Positions 1-7,679 of a stretch of DNA of 64,000 nt are shown piece by piece. The position numbers and the translations under genes are program-made. Origin of the DNA: Oceanobacillus sojae (lineage in GTDB: Bacteria; Bacillota; Bacilli; Bacillales; Amphibacillaceae); NCBI RefSeq assembly GCF_900162665.1, contig NZ_LT727810.1, forward strand, positions 724,469 through 788,468. Direction: 5' to 3'. Below the pieces are notes generated by a model. That model saw only the letters and a program-made list of their open reading frames with translations. It did no database searches and was not told the origin of the DNA. Numbering within the stretch: position 1 is the stretch's first letter; each line of letters starts with the position of its first letter.

Positions 1-251
1 AACTGCCGAAAACAACCTTATTAACGATTAGTAATGATATAGGGTATATTATGTGTGCAGCACTGGATGTTGATATTTTCAATGAGATACCTAAGCTGAA
101 AGAAAGAAATGTCATTGCGGGTCGTGCCATGGGGGTAAGAACCATTGATCAATTGCTGAATGCACCATTACAAAAAATTACTGATGCATCCAAGGAGCAT
201 GGCTGGGAAGTAGGAATGACCGGAAAGGAAGCACTGCTTAAAATATCATAA
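1..251 (+). CDS. yunC: YunC, DUF1805 family protein (5' truncated by window)
   Basis: The reading frame is open from base 3, with the start lying before the window. The visible 82 residues contain the DUF1805 core: LPKT near the left edge, then GYIMCAALDVD, and the GRAMGVRTIDQLL stretch, which I recognise from B. subtilis YunC (about 101 residues). So roughly 20 N-terminal residues are missing. The biochemical role of the family is not established. An in-frame ATG at 51 is internal to the conserved domain and is not the real start. A strong hairpin follows, and yunB lies downstream on the same strand, as in B. subtilis. Confidence 0.85.
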   Translation, partial: LPKTTLLTISNDIGYIMCAALDVDIFNEIPKLKERNVIAGRAMGVRTIDQLLNAPLQKITDASKEHGWEVGMTGKEALLKIS

Positions 252-268
252 TATGTTTAAATACGAAG

Positions 269-322
269 AAACACTTTTTTGTGCATACTATTTTTAGTAT
301 GCAACGAAAGAAGTGTTTTTTT
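269..322 (+). terminator. Rho-independent terminator after yunC
   Basis: A compound hairpin: outer arms AACACTT / AAGTGTT and inner arms GCATACT / AGTATGC, ending in a run of seven T. Confidence 0.8.
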
Positions 323-468
323 GTATTTCCATATCGGGAAATAGGGCTTGTGTGTCTTCCTTTCAATATTCTGAATGAGAAGAAATATTACCATACATGT
401 TAATCCGGATTCCTATGTTCTAATTCTCTTCAGCAACTGCATAAATTAGGATGAAGGGGGTTGTTTCA

Positions 469-1260
469 TTGAGATTTAAAAAAAGGTATCGATATCGTCC
501 AACAAAAAAAAGAAGAAGACCTCCATCCCGGCGCTCTATCCTGATGCTGACGTTTATTTTATTTTTTGCAGCTGTTGGTTTCAGCTTCTATTTGATTAAT
601 GTTAAAATTGAACCGATTATTATTGATATTGCTAAACGAAAAGCAGATGAATTTGCAACCAGAGCGATTAATTCTGCTGTTAGTTATGTAGAGGATTATG
701 GATTTGAAGATATGGTTACAGTCACATATGACAATGAAGGAAATTTTGTAACATATAACTGGAACCCGGCAGTTATCGGTGAAGTTAACAGAGTAGCGAC
801 AGACCGTGTTGAAGAATTTTTTACTTATGTCAATCGTGGAGAACAGCTTGAATTTGAACATAATCTGCATGAACCAGATGACTATGAGGGTGGTGCAGAA
901 GGAAGAGCTAAGGTAGATCCTACCTTGATTGAGATTCCTTTAGGGCAAATAACAGGGAATTCTGTATTAGCTAATTTAGGTCCCAAAATCCCGATTAACA
1001 TGGAGGTTGTCGGAGCTGTACGGACAAATATTGTACACAAAAAAGAGGAGTTTGGCATTAATGGAGCCTGGCTCTCTTTATATATTAATGTAGAAGCTGA
1101 TGTGCAAATTATTGTGCCATTTACGTCAGAAGTAAGAACAGTACATACTGAACTTTATTTGGACGGAGGAGCAATTATGGGTAAGGTACCTGAATTTTAT
1201 GGAGGAGATGGGGGTAATCCAAATATTGCCATTCCGAAAGATGATTTGCAGAATGATTAA
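469..1260 (+). CDS. yunB: Sporulation protein YunB
   Basis: The protein has a very basic N-terminus (RFKKRYRYRPTKKRRR), one membrane segment near residues 25-45, then an extracytoplasmic domain. I recognise it as YunB, a sigma-E-controlled sporulation protein of Bacillaceae of uncertain mechanism. I prefer TTG at 469 because AAGGGGG ends 8 bases before it. An upstream in-frame ATG at 451 overlaps that ribosome site and has none of its own. The conserved positions IAKRKADEFATRAIN match the family's first extracellular stretch. Lying between yunC and lytH on the neighbouring strand, it keeps the B. subtilis yun gene neighbourhood. Confidence 0.85.
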   Translation: MRFKKRYRYRPTKKRRRPPSRRSILMLTFILFFAAVGFSFYLINVKIEPIIIDIAKRKADEFATRAINSAVSYVEDYGFEDMVTVTYDNEGNFVTYNWNPAVIGEVNRVATDRVEEFFTYVNRGEQLEFEHNLHEPDDYEGGAEGRAKVDPTLIEIPLGQITGNSVLANLGPKIPINMEVVGAVRTNIVHKKEEFGINGAWLSLYINVEADVQIIVPFTSEVRTVHTELYLDGGAIMGKVPEFYGGDGGNPNIAIPKDDLQND

Positions 1261-1302
1261 AGATGTAGTATAGTACAATTTAGTTGAATACAAACCTTAT
1301 CA

Positions 1303-1479
1303 GATCGGTGAGGTAGAGGCGCAAATTATATAAGTATCCGGCAGGAGAATGACAACTGTGATTGCCGGAGGAAGGGTAGTTTGCCGAAGTATATAAAGGA
1401 GTCACACTTTATATTGCTGGCATATTGTTGAAAAAGTAATATGCTGTCATGTAATGATTTACATGGAGAACTACTGATC
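1303..1479 (+). promoter_or_regulatory. Lysine riboswitch (L-box)
   Basis: Closing stem GATCGGT (1303-1309) pairs with ACTGATC (1473-1479). Inside are the hallmark stretches GAGGTAGAGGCGC, GCCGGAGGAAGGGTAG and TTGCCGAAG in the order of the lysine aptamer. A terminator hairpin follows at once and the carrier gene starts about 180 bases further on. Lysine binding would favour termination, so the gene downstream should be expressed when lysine is scarce. Confidence 0.93.
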
Positions 1480-1505
1480 GAAATGGAGGATAACGTGAAT
1501 TGGTG

Positions 1506-1541
1506 AAACAATGGTAGGTTATTTTCTATCATTGTTTTTTT
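1506..1541 (+). terminator. Riboswitch expression-platform terminator
   Basis: AAACAATGGTAG (1506-1517) pairs with CTATCATTGTTT (1526-1537) and a T run follows. It sits directly behind the lysine aptamer. The 180 bases from here to the carrier start show no other feature. Confidence 0.85.
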
Positions 1542-1723
1542 GCGTTTACAAGGAAATTTTTATTAATTTTTTGCAGAAATAACCTTGTCTGATTTCCTTA
1601 TTTCGAATCGGTTGTGTATGCAGCGACGGAGGATTATATTGCTTTTTTTATTCGTCATGCGTCGTCAATCTAGTGCAGGGATATTTATCCTGAGCCGGGA
1701 AATAAATAGATGGAGGTTTTAAT

Positions 1724-3286
1724 ATGGAAGGTACATTTTGGTCGCTGATACCTGCAATTGTCATGCTTGTGTTAGTGGTATTAACAAGAAAGGTTCTCAT
1801 CTCAATAGGTACCGGAATTGTGGTCGGAGCGTTATTATTAAATGATTTTCATATATGGGGAACGGTAAAAGAAATATGGACGGTATTTTATACTATCTTT
1901 TATGCAAATGGAGCACCTGAAACCGGGAATCTATTATTAATTAGTTTTCTTCTTTTCTTAGGAGTGCTTACTGCATTCTTACAGGCATCCGGCGGGGCCA
2001 GAGCATTTGGAGACTGGATGCTGCGCCGTGTGAAAACACGTACTGGTGCGGAGGTGATGACTGCTGTTATCGGACTGATTATTTTTATAGATGATTATTT
2101 TAACAGTTTGGCAGTAGGTCAAATTGCGAGACCTGTAACAGACAGACAAAATATCTCCCGTGCAAAATTGGCGTACTATATTGACTCCAGCTCGGCGCCG
2201 GTTACTGTAATCGCCCCGATATCAAGCTGGGGAGCTTATATTATTGGAATATTGGGCGGTCTGTTTGTAGCAAATGGTATTACAACGATTCAGCCGATTG
2301 AAGCTTTTATACAAATGATACCTTTGAATTTTTATGCTATTGCCTCGATTATTTTAGTATTCATTGTAGCATATTTTCATTTTGACATTGGTCCGATGTA
2401 TACACATGAAAAACGGGCAAGAGAAGAAGGGGAATTACTTGATCCAAAAAGAAATCAAGTCTCAGGGGATCTGGGTGATGTATTCGATCCGCATAAAGAT
2501 GGAAAGGTATTTCATTTAATCATTCCTATTGTTGTATTATTTGTTGCTACTGTAGTTGCTATGATTGGAACAGGCATTACGGAAACTGAAGGCAGTGCTT
2601 CTATTATCGATGCTTTTGCGAATACAGACGTAAACCTTTCCTTAATTATTGGCGGTATTGCAGCAGTACTTACTTCGGTTATTTTTCATATGAAGCAAAG
2701 AAAACCCCGCTCAGATATAAAGCGAATTTTTATAGAAGGCTTTAAAACAATGATTCCGGCCATAAATATTCTTATTCTTGCCTGGATGATCGGCTCTATT
2801 ATCGGTGCTTTGGAGACAGGGAGCTATTTAGCGGGGTTAGTGAATAATTCATCTATCTCTGCAGATTTTCTGCCGGCAATCTTGTTTATTATTGCCGGAT
2901 TAATGGCTTTGGCAACAGGATCATCATGGGGAACCTTTGGAATTATGCTTCCTATTGCAGCAGAAGTCATGGCAAATACGGATATGGAATTATTTTTACC
3001 TGCATTGGCAGCTGTACTTGCGGGAGCAGTATTCGGGGATCATTGTACCCCGATTTCAGATACAACTGTTTTATCGTCAACTGGCGCAGGAGCGCATCAT
3101 ATTGATCACGTTTTGACGCAGCTGCCATATGCTTTTATTGCAGCTTTTACGGCTCTGGTCGGTTTCTTTGTGATTGGGTTTACCCATTCAACATGGATTG
3201 CTTTAGCTGCAACGATTATTCTTTTGATAGGAATTGTCTGGGTGACACATGTATTATTTGTTCAGAAAAAAAAGAAGGCATCATAA
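1724..3286 (+). CDS. NhaC-family carrier, predicted lysine transporter (LysW type)
   Basis: A 520-residue polytopic membrane protein of the NhaC/IT superfamily. Family signatures include FIDDYFNSLAVGQIARPVTD near residues 120-140, GSSWGTFGIMLPIA near 405, and GDHCTPISDTTVLSS near 440. Annotation pipelines usually call this family Na+/H+ antiporter. The lysine riboswitch upstream points instead to lysine import, as proposed for LysW-type NhaC members by comparative analysis of L-box regulons. Start: ATG with GGAGG 8 bases upstream. The gene is single, closed by a terminator. Transport specificity is inferred from regulation, not from residues. Confidence 0.85.
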   Translation: MEGTFWSLIPAIVMLVLVVLTRKVLISIGTGIVVGALLLNDFHIWGTVKEIWTVFYTIFYANGAPETGNLLLISFLLFLGVLTAFLQASGGARAFGDWMLRRVKTRTGAEVMTAVIGLIIFIDDYFNSLAVGQIARPVTDRQNISRAKLAYYIDSSSAPVTVIAPISSWGAYIIGILGGLFVANGITTIQPIEAFIQMIPLNFYAIASIILVFIVAYFHFDIGPMYTHEKRAREEGELLDPKRNQVSGDLGDVFDPHKDGKVFHLIIPIVVLFVATVVAMIGTGITETEGSASIIDAFANTDVNLSLIIGGIAAVLTSVIFHMKQRKPRSDIKRIFIEGFKTMIPAINILILAWMIGSIIGALETGSYLAGLVNNSSISADFLPAILFIIAGLMALATGSSWGTFGIMLPIAAEVMANTDMELFLPALAAVLAGAVFGDHCTPISDTTVLSSTGAGAHHIDHVLTQLPYAFIAAFTALVGFFVIGFTHSTWIALAATIILLIGIVWVTHVLFVQKKKKAS

Positions 3287-3292
3287 TGGAGG

Positions 3293-3326
3293 GCTTGGAA
3301 TACATTTTAGTATTCCAAGCTTTTTG
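3293..3326 (+). terminator. Rho-independent terminator after the lysine carrier
   Basis: GCTTGGAATAC (3293-3303) pairs perfectly with GTATTCCAAGC (3310-3320), followed by TTTTT. Confidence 0.9.
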
Positions 3327-3412
3327 ACTATTATCATACAATAATTTCTGCACAAGCATTTTGTTATGTCTATATATCTGTAATTAAATACTGTAATTTC
3401 CATTATTGGATA

Positions 3413-3440
3413 TTGACAAACGTCCAGGAAAGGATATAAT
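3413..3440 (+). promoter_or_regulatory. Sigma-A type promoter of the NSS carrier
   Basis: Perfect TTGACA (3413-3418) and TATAAT (3435-3440) with a 16-base spacer, about 95 bases upstream of the carrier ATG. Confidence 0.8.
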
Positions 3441-3485
3441 ACAAATGAATAGTCTGAAAGTAGTGATTTTTGTTATTATTCATAT

Positions 3486-3499
3486 CTTAAGCGCTTTCA
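3486..3499 (+). promoter_or_regulatory. Candidate cre site (CcpA)
   Basis: CTTAAGCGCTTTCA shares 11 of 14 positions with the palindrome TGAAAGCGCTTTCA, including the AGCGCT core. It lies 46-59 bases downstream of the -10 box, a roadblock position for CcpA. Function is inferred. Confidence 0.55.
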
Positions 3500-3535
3500 T
3501 TCTGTTTTATTTATTAAAAAAGGGGGTTATGTAGG

Positions 3536-5059
3536 ATGGAAAATCGTTCACAGTGGGGAACACGTGCCGGGTTTATTCTGGCAGCTGTAGGATCAGCCGT
3601 TGGTCTGGGAAATATATGGCGCTTTCCGGCAGTTGCATATGAGAATGGCGGCGGGGCATTCTTTATTCCTTATTTATTTGCTTTATTGACTGCGGGGATT
3701 CCTATTTTAATTATGGAGTTTACCATGGGTCAAAAGTATCGCGGATCTGCACCTTTAACGTTTCGGAGGATTAATAAGAAAACAGAATTTATCGGATGGT
3801 GGGCAGTGCTTGTCGCATTTGTCATTTCCACATACTATTCCGTGATTATTGCCTGGGCAATATCTTACTCTATCTTTTCCTTTGATCAGTCCTGGGGAGA
3901 AGATACAGAAGGTTTCTTATTTGGACAGCACCTGCAGTTAGCAGATATTCCAGGTGAAATTGGCGGATTAGTGCCTGGTGTATTAATTCCATTAATTATT
4001 GTCTGGATATTGGTACTGGGTATTTTATTCCGGGGAGTTAGAAAAGGAATTGAGGTAGCAAACCGTATTTTTATTCCTTTACTGCTTGTTGTGTTTCTTA
4101 TAATTGTGATTAGAGCAGTCACTTTACCAGGGGCAATGACAGGTTTGAATGCCTTCTTTACACCTGATTTCAGTCAGATTCTGTCACCTAGTGTATGGAT
4201 TGCTGCCTATGGTCAAATTTTCTTCAGTTTATCCATTGCATTTGCAATTATGATTACTTATTCGAGTTATTTACCTAAAAAATCAGATATTACGAATAAC
4301 GCATTTATTGTCGGATTCGGAAATTCCGGCTTTGAGTTATTAGCAGGTATCGGGGTATTTGGAATATTAGGATTTATGGCTACTTCCGCCGGTGTAAGTG
4401 TGGATGAGGTTGTTACCGGAGGAGTCGGGCTGGCGTTTGTTGTATTTCCCGCTATTATCAATGAATTACCGGCATTTAACGGTCTCTTCGGGGCACTGTT
4501 CTTCATATCGTTAACCCTTGCCGGAATAACATCATTGATGTCTATTACAGAGACTTATGTAGCTGCATTAGTAGATAAATTTAAAATTTCAAGATCGAAG
4601 GCTGTGCTTTTTGGCGGCGGTCTTGCAGCGCTTATTTCATTATTATATGCTTCCAAAGGCGGCCTGTACTTCTTAGATAATATTGATTATTTTATCAATC
4701 AATTCGGTGTGGCCATGATTGGACTTGTCGAGGTAGTTTTAATTGCCTGGGTTCTTCGTAAAACCAATATGCTTAAAAATCATGCCAATGAAATTTCTGA
4801 TATCCGGCTTGGATCATGGTGGACAATCAGCATTGCTGTTATTACACCGATTGTAATGGGTTATATGATGTTTGGTCTGTTTAAGCTGAATTTAATGAGA
4901 GAGTTTGACACAGACTCCGGGAATTATGAAAACTATTCAAATGCCTTTATAAATAATACAGGCTGGGCAGTCGTAGCTGGTGTGTTAATACTTGGAATTA
5001 TTCTGGCATCAATAAAATGGAAATCCAATGATTCATTATCTGATTACGACGATAAATAG
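3536..5059 (+). CDS. Sodium-dependent amino-acid-type transporter, NSS/SNF family
   Basis: A 507-residue neurotransmitter:sodium symporter. The N-terminal signature WGTRAGFILAAVGSAVGLGN (residues 7-26) forms the Na+ and substrate site of TM1, followed by IWRFPAVAYENGGGAFFIPY of TM1-TM2. About 11-12 membrane segments can be counted. B. subtilis relatives are YocR and YhdH. It is coupled, with a 14-base gap, to a 33-residue membrane peptide of the MetS type, so methionine or alanine uptake (MetPS type) is the closest precedent. Start: ATG with GGGGG upstream. A near-consensus promoter and a possible CcpA site precede it. Substrate is inferred only. Confidence 0.88.
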   Translation: MENRSQWGTRAGFILAAVGSAVGLGNIWRFPAVAYENGGGAFFIPYLFALLTAGIPILIMEFTMGQKYRGSAPLTFRRINKKTEFIGWWAVLVAFVISTYYSVIIAWAISYSIFSFDQSWGEDTEGFLFGQHLQLADIPGEIGGLVPGVLIPLIIVWILVLGILFRGVRKGIEVANRIFIPLLLVVFLIIVIRAVTLPGAMTGLNAFFTPDFSQILSPSVWIAAYGQIFFSLSIAFAIMITYSSYLPKKSDITNNAFIVGFGNSGFELLAGIGVFGILGFMATSAGVSVDEVVTGGVGLAFVVFPAIINELPAFNGLFGALFFISLTLAGITSLMSITETYVAALVDKFKISRSKAVLFGGGLAALISLLYASKGGLYFLDNIDYFINQFGVAMIGLVEVVLIAWVLRKTNMLKNHANEISDIRLGSWWTISIAVITPIVMGYMMFGLFKLNLMREFDTDSGNYENYSNAFINNTGWAVVAGVLILGIILASIKWKSNDSLSDYDDK

Positions 5060-5073
5060 GAGGGAAAGTGCTT

Positions 5074-5175
5074 ATGAGTGCTTCAGCAATTATTGTAATG
5101 ATTATCGGTATCGTTGTTATATGGGGCGGATTAGCAGCCAGCATTTGGAATGCTGTTCAAAAAGGTAAAGGATAA
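5074..5175 (+). CDS. Small NSS-transporter subunit, MetS-like (33 residues)
   Basis: ATG follows an AGGAGGG site 7-8 bases upstream, 14 bases after the carrier stop. The product starts MSASAIIVMIIGIVVIWGGL and ends in a short basic tail (QKGKG): one membrane helix with almost nothing outside it. Such peptides are known as the small subunit of methionine/alanine NSS importers in Gram-positive bacteria (MetS of Corynebacterium). It is easily missed because of its size. Its position and spacing imply co-translation and complex formation with the carrier. Confidence 0.82.
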   Translation: MSASAIIVMIIGIVVIWGGLAASIWNAVQKGKG

Positions 5176-5203
5176 GCTTCATAAAAATTATGATTGTATT
5201 TAA

Positions 5204-5246
5204 AAGATGGTGTGTATTCCGTTAAGAATGGGATACACACCATCTT
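5204..5246. terminator. Bidirectional terminator between metS-like gene and lytH
   Basis: AAGATGGTGTGTATCC-type left arm (from 5204) pairs with GGATACACACCATCTT (5231-5246). The T-rich tail is better on the minus strand, so it mainly serves lytH. Confidence 0.85.
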
Positions 5247-5258
5247 GTCAATATAAAT

Positions 5259-6242
5259 TTAATTATTGTTTTTTTCCATCCGCTCCCATTTCGAAATAAA
5301 AGGGTAGGGATCAAATGAAAATTCACTGTATCCGTTATCTTTGTACATGCCGTAATGAAGATGCGGAGGAAATTTACCGGATGTTCCAGGAGGTCCATAG
5401 CCTGTGGATCCGACACTGCCCAGTATATCACCAGGCTGCACAACCTGTCCTACTTTTATATCTTCGTCAAAGCCGCTCATATGCGCATAGTAATGATAAA
5501 TATTGTAAATATCACGAATTCCGATACGCCATCCGCCGTACAGGTTCCAACCCATCATTTCAACAACTCCATACGTTGTTGACCGTACTGGAACCCCGTA
5601 GGAAGCGAAAATATCTGTACCCTCATGAATTCGTAATCCTCCAAATCCGCGACGGTCTCCCCAAGTGCTGCGATAGCTGTAATTATAATTCGTATCCAGT
5701 GGAAAAGCCCGGTCTGTTAAATGAATATCACCAAATTTTTGAAACACTTTTGCGGTATTCATGATGGTCTGTACAGTTAGGTCACGTTTATAATGCTCCC
5801 AGATTGCAATTTTAACATCATCCTCATGTAAGCCGTAGGATAAAATATGATTTGCCATTGTATAAAGGATGTCTTCCGGGTCATTAGAATCTGCCTGGTT
5901 ATCATCATTTCCGTCTTTACCAATTCCGCCAAATTGTTTTATAATGTCCTGTTCAGTTGATTTCACTGCATTTCCCAAACCAAACCATTCTGTTTCATCG
6001 AATTGGATTGAAATAACTTTTTCTTCTTCAGTGGAAGGAAGCGTATTTCGCTCGTAATTATCCATTGCTGCAAAATAGTACCACGGGACTTGGGTAATTG
6101 CTTCTATTTTTTTAAATAAAGCCATTCTATCTGTATATATTTGATTTTCGGCTTCTGCTTGTACCAAAGAAGCTGTTTGAAAAATAAAAAAGAAACAAAG
6201 CATCGTCAGTGTGACATTGCGAATTCTAGCCAGATGAATCAC
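5259..6242 (-). CDS. lytH: LytH, M23-family peptidoglycan L-Ala-D-Glu endopeptidase
   Basis: An N-terminal hydrophobic segment (residues ~10-28) is followed by a domain starting ITQVPWYYFAAMDNYER and a C-terminal M23/LytM domain. Zinc ligands are visible as HEGTD and HLHYG, with HYYAH between them. Size (327) and neighbourhood match B. subtilis LytH (YunA), which trims spore cortex stem peptides late in sporulation. The start is odd. The perfect ribosome site AAGGAGGTGAT overlaps the GTG at 6242, while CTG at 6233 sits 8 bases after AGGAGG in the same frame. Either may be used, and the protein would differ by three residues. Confidence 0.88.
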   Translation of the reverse strand: MIHLARIRNVTLTMLCFFFIFQTASLVQAEAENQIYTDRMALFKKIEAITQVPWYYFAAMDNYERNTLPSTEEEKVISIQFDETEWFGLGNAVKSTEQDIIKQFGGIGKDGNDDNQADSNDPEDILYTMANHILSYGLHEDDVKIAIWEHYKRDLTVQTIMNTAKVFQKFGDIHLTDRAFPLDTNYNYSYRSTWGDRRGFGGLRIHEGTDIFASYGVPVRSTTYGVVEMMGWNLYGGWRIGIRDIYNIYHYYAHMSGFDEDIKVGQVVQPGDILGSVGSTGYGPPGTSGKFPPHLHYGMYKDNGYSEFSFDPYPFISKWERMEKNNN

Positions 6243-6274
6243 CTCCTTATGAACTATAGATATGCCATTTCACT

Positions 6275-6820
6275 TTAGTCATCTTTCTTCATGGAATCAA
6301 CGATCGTCTGTACTAATGGTTCAATATCTAAATCATCATCCTCCATAACGGAATAATGCAGTGTTTCAATGTTTTGAATTAAGCTTTTATCGTCAGAAGC
6401 ATGAATTGTATAGAAGCCGGGAAGGATGGATAGTGCAGTTTTTTCTGCATTTTCAATAGCTTCCTGTTTAGAAATATTATCAGACGCTTCAAATGCGATT
6501 AATGCTTCCTCATCGGTTACCAGAGTAGCCACTTCTTTAAAATCAGGGTTCTGTAATAAAATACGTGTAATCATATCAGCCATTTCATTTCTGTCAACAT
6601 GGATTGCTTTTGGTTCGGTTTGGTTATTCTGTTCAAATTCATCCTGAGTATAGCGGACAAAACCAAGCTGATCACGCGCTGGCGAGTTGGTGTCAGTTTT
6701 CATCTCCGGATTTCTGTTCTTTGGATCTAAAGGGTCTGGATCTGCATTATTTTGGTCGGCTCCACAGCCTGCAAGCATTATAAAAGCGGTTAATACGATA
6801 ATTCCTATTCCTTTGTTCAT
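6275..6820 (-). CDS. yutC: YhcN/YlaJ-type sporulation lipoprotein (YutC)
   Basis: The signal peptide ends in the lipobox LAGC with Cys19 as the lipidated residue. A low-complexity acidic linker rich in Asp, Asn and Pro follows. The C-terminal region then has the YhcN/YlaJ pattern: ADMITRILLQNPDFKEVATLVTDEEALIAF, which resembles domains found in spore lipoproteins and in SleB partner YpeB. I chose the second ATG (6820) because AGGGAG is 8 bases upstream of it and only 2 bases upstream of the first (6826). It lies 32 bases upstream of lytH on the same strand, so both may be transcribed together in the developing spore. Confidence 0.78.
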   Translation of the reverse strand: MNKGIGIIVLTAFIMLAGCGADQNNADPDPLDPKNRNPEMKTDTNSPARDQLGFVRYTQDEFEQNNQTEPKAIHVDRNEMADMITRILLQNPDFKEVATLVTDEEALIAFEASDNISKQEAIENAEKTALSILPGFYTIHASDDKSLIQNIETLHYSVMEDDDLDIEPLVQTIVDSMKKDD

Positions 6821-7019
6821 ATTCATTGCTCCCTGCTAAGTTTTTTAAATAAAGATATGCCTGAAAAAAAGATATCTTTTCTTTTGCTATCGTTTTTAGA
6901 TATTATATATATTAGTTTTGGAAAAGAAGCGTAATTCATGCAGGTAATTTTTTCTGGTTTTTCTAACTGTTTCTGTGATAAACTAAAAAGTAATTGATAA
7001 GGAGTGTGGGTGTCATCTC

Positions 7020-7295
7020 ATGATTGAATTAAATGGGAAAACATATGAATTAATTGAAGAAAATAAAAATGGTTTTGAAGCTGAGGCTATTAAGGAACGG
7101 TATTCAGAGGTTTTATCAAAGTATGATTTTATTGTCGGTGATTGGGCGTATGAACAGTTGCGCTTAAAGGGCTTCTACCATGATAATCATGCCAAGGCTC
7201 CTATTGATGCTAAAATCAGCTGCTTTCAGGATTATATGTATGAATATTGCAATTTTGGCTGTGCGTATTTTGTTTTGAAAAAGGTGCAGAAATAA
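7020..7295 (+). CDS. yutD: YutD family protein (DUF1027)
   Basis: A 91-residue cytoplasmic protein beginning MIELNGKTYELIEENKNGFE and containing YSEVLSKYDFIVGDWAYEQLRLKGFY, a pattern I recognise from B. subtilis YutD (DUF1027). The C-terminus has two Cys within NFGCAYFVL and ISCFQDY. Ribosome site: GGAG lies 15 bases upstream and a weaker GGTG 7 bases upstream of the ATG. No in-frame alternative start exists between. Function is not established for the family. Confidence 0.82.
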   Translation: MIELNGKTYELIEENKNGFEAEAIKERYSEVLSKYDFIVGDWAYEQLRLKGFYHDNHAKAPIDAKISCFQDYMYEYCNFGCAYFVLKKVQK

Positions 7296-7351
7296 AAGAA
7301 GTTCAATATATCTTCTTATGATGGAATAAGAAGGCATTTTGAACTTCTTTT
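7294..7351. terminator. Bidirectional terminator after yutD
   Basis: AAAAGAAGTTCAA (7294-7306) pairs with TTGAACTTCTTTT (7339-7351). An inner hairpin with TCTTCTTAT / ATAAGAAGG lies in the loop. Both strands end in T runs. Confidence 0.85.
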
Positions 7352-7368
7352 CTATACGTAATAAAACG

Positions 7369-7617
7369 TTAGTCGTCCTCATTCTCTAATGGATGTGCTC
7401 CTGGAGCTCTTCTCTGCAGCTTTTTATGCTGTTCTTTATCTGCGTAGGTAAATGCACTGGTCCGTTGCTGACCTTCTTCCCAATCTGTTGATTTTCCGGA
7501 AACTAAATCATTTTCACGAATATCTGATCCATAAGATCCTTCTGGAAACTCCTCTGGAATTAGTGCATCATGCTGTTTTTGAACTGTTGAGAGCTCTTGA
7601 TAATCTTTTTTCGGCAT
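7369..7617 (-). CDS. Small conserved Bacillaceae protein of unknown function
   Basis: An 82-residue hydrophilic protein beginning MPKKDYQELSTVQKQHDALI with no membrane segment or signal. The stretch IPEEFPEGSYGS and the C-terminal RRAPGAHPLEN are patterns I have seen in short unnamed proteins of Bacillaceae, so it is probably conserved, but no function is known to me. The second ATG (7617) is 9 bases after GGAGGG and preferred over the first (3 bases). It ends 17 bases from the yutD terminator on the opposite strand and follows the amidase gene with a start-side gap of about 60 bases. Confidence 0.7.
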   Translation of the reverse strand: MPKKDYQELSTVQKQHDALIPEEFPEGSYGSDIRENDLVSGKSTDWEEGQQRTSAFTYADKEQHKKLQRRAPGAHPLENEDD

Positions 7618-7679
7618 CTTCATTTCCCTCCTTATAATTTCATTTTGTACAGATGGAGGGAAATAACGCCTTCTAAAAA

